From assembly GCA_018712125.1 (NCBI GenBank), contig DVHM01000165.1:1-6136 (forward strand): a stretch of 6,136 bases of DNA. Direction: 5' to 3'. The position numbers and the translations under genes were made by a program. Positions 5,401-6,136 of the stretch are shown here, piece by piece. This DNA comes from Pullilachnospira_A gallistercoris (GTDB taxonomy: Bacteria; Bacillota; Clostridia; Lachnospirales; Lachnospiraceae). Within the stretch, counting starts at the first letter, position 1. Each line of letters begins with the position of its first letter. The notes below the pieces were generated by a model, which was not told the origin of the DNA, did no database searches, and worked only from the letters and a program-made list of their open reading frames with translations.

Positions 5401-6136
5401 ATGACAAAGCATATTTTTGTTACAGGCGGAGTGGTATCCGGATTGGGAAAGGGAATTACGGCGGCTTCCTTGGGCCGACTGCTGAAAATGAGAGGATACA
5501 AGGTGGCTTCCCAGAAGCTGGATCCCTATATGAACGTGGATCCGGGAACTATGAGCCCCTATCAGCACGGAGAGGTTTTTGTCACGGATGACGGCGCGGA
5601 GACAGACCTGGATCTGGGACATTACGAGCGCTTTACCGATGAAAACCTCAACAAGTATTCCAATCTGACCAGCGGAAAAGTGTACTGGAATGTGCTGAAC
5701 CGGGAGCGGCAGGGAGAGTATCTCGGACAGACGGTTCAGGTAATCCCCCACATTACGGAGGAGATCAAGCACTTTATCTATATGGGCGCTGAGAGTTCCG
5801 GGGCTGATGTGTTGATTACCGAGATCGGCGGAACCACCGGAGATATCGAGAGTCAGCCGTTTCTGGAGGCGATCCGTCAGATTTCTCTGGAAAAGGGCCA
5901 TGAGAACTGTCTGTTCATCCATGTGACGCTGGTACCCTGGCTGAGCGGTTCCAATGAGCACAAATCCAAACCTACCCAGCACTCGGTAAAGGAGCTGCGC
6001 TCCATGGGAATTTCTCCGGATATTATTGTTACCCGTGTAGATCGCCCGCTGGAGGAGAGCATCAAGGATAAGATCGCCCTCTTCTGCAATGTGAAGAAAG
6101 ACTGTGTCATCGAGAATAATACGCTGGACTGCCTCT
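5401..6136 (+). CDS. pyrG: CTP synthase, N-terminal part (3' end outside window)
   Basis: Makes CTP from UTP, ATP and glutamine in the cytosol, as the last step of de novo pyrimidine nucleotide synthesis. The window holds 245 codons of a protein that is usually about 530-550 residues, so this is the amidoligase (synthase) domain and the glutaminase domain lies beyond the end. The P-loop is GGVVSGLGKGI (9-19, Lys17). The Mg-binding acidic residues are Asp71 (DLDLGHYERF) and Glu141 (EIGGTTGDIES). Lys188 and Lys190 lie in HKSKPTQHSVKEL. The ATG is preceded by AGGAAAGGA (5384-5392) at eight bases. Only 50 bases separate it from the antiterminator gene, with no terminator or promoter visible. It is therefore probably transcribed with glnA, although a pyrG-specific attenuator of the kind known in Bacillus was not seen. 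Confidence 0.97.
   Translation, partial: MTKHIFVTGGVVSGLGKGITAASLGRLLKMRGYKVASQKLDPYMNVDPGTMSPYQHGEVFVTDDGAETDLDLGHYERFTDENLNKYSNLTSGKVYWNVLNRERQGEYLGQTVQVIPHITEEIKHFIYMGAESSGADVLITEIGGTTGDIESQPFLEAIRQISLEKGHENCLFIHVTLVPWLSGSNEHKSKPTQHSVKELRSMGISPDIIVTRVDRPLEESIKDKIALFCNVKKDCVIENNTLDCL

Noticed and set aside
1..6136. Mobile elements, CRISPR arrays, tRNA or rRNA genes
   Set aside because: I read both strands for direct or inverted repeats flanking genes, regular spacers, and cloverleaf or rRNA-like stretches and saw none.

Overview
The window reads as a stretch of a Gram-positive, Clostridia-type chromosome. A Lachnospiraceae-like host is the best guess, from moderate GC (about half by eye), strong AGGAGG ribosome binding sites, sigma-A style promoters, Rho-independent terminators, and the pairing of a type I glutamine synthetase gene with an ANTAR antiterminator gene. 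That pairing is known from clostridia. All recognised genes lie on the + strand and none appears broken.

Layout. Bases 2-412 hold the C-terminal end of a hydrophilic protein I do not recognise, closed by a terminator hairpin at 418-458. A near-consensus promoter at 476-504 (TTGAAA, 17 bp, TATAAT) opens a two-gene unit: deoB (phosphopentomutase, 538-1722) and prfC (peptide chain release factor 3, 1757-3346). A 160-base gap (3347-3506) follows. It carries a probable prfC terminator and then a second, long terminator placed only 25 bases before the next start codon. Next come a glutamine synthetase (3507-4760), an ANTAR-domain antiterminator with a degenerate receiver (4781-5350), and the first 245 codons of pyrG (CTP synthase, from 5401), which runs off the window.

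The most interesting part is 3347-5400. Just before the long terminator is a hairpin with the hexaloop AAUGGC, which has A at loop position 1 and G at position 4, as in the RNA hairpins bound by ANTAR proteins. Its 3' arm (3426-3436) is also the lower 5' arm of the terminator, so the two structures exclude each other. The gene right after glnA encodes the protein class that binds such hairpins. This reads as a self-contained transcription antitermination circuit over glnA, the regulator, and probably pyrG, whose enzyme consumes glutamine.

Two protein details make the circuit unusual. The glutamine synthetase lacks two of the three glutamates/histidine that bind the second (n2) metal (Lys131 and Ile325 stand where Glu is expected) and is short at its C-terminus. 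The regulator has Asn53 where a receiver carries its phospho-accepting Asp. One inference is that the synthetase-like protein acts as sensor for the antiterminator by direct contact, as AmiC does for AmiR. The sequence alone cannot prove this.
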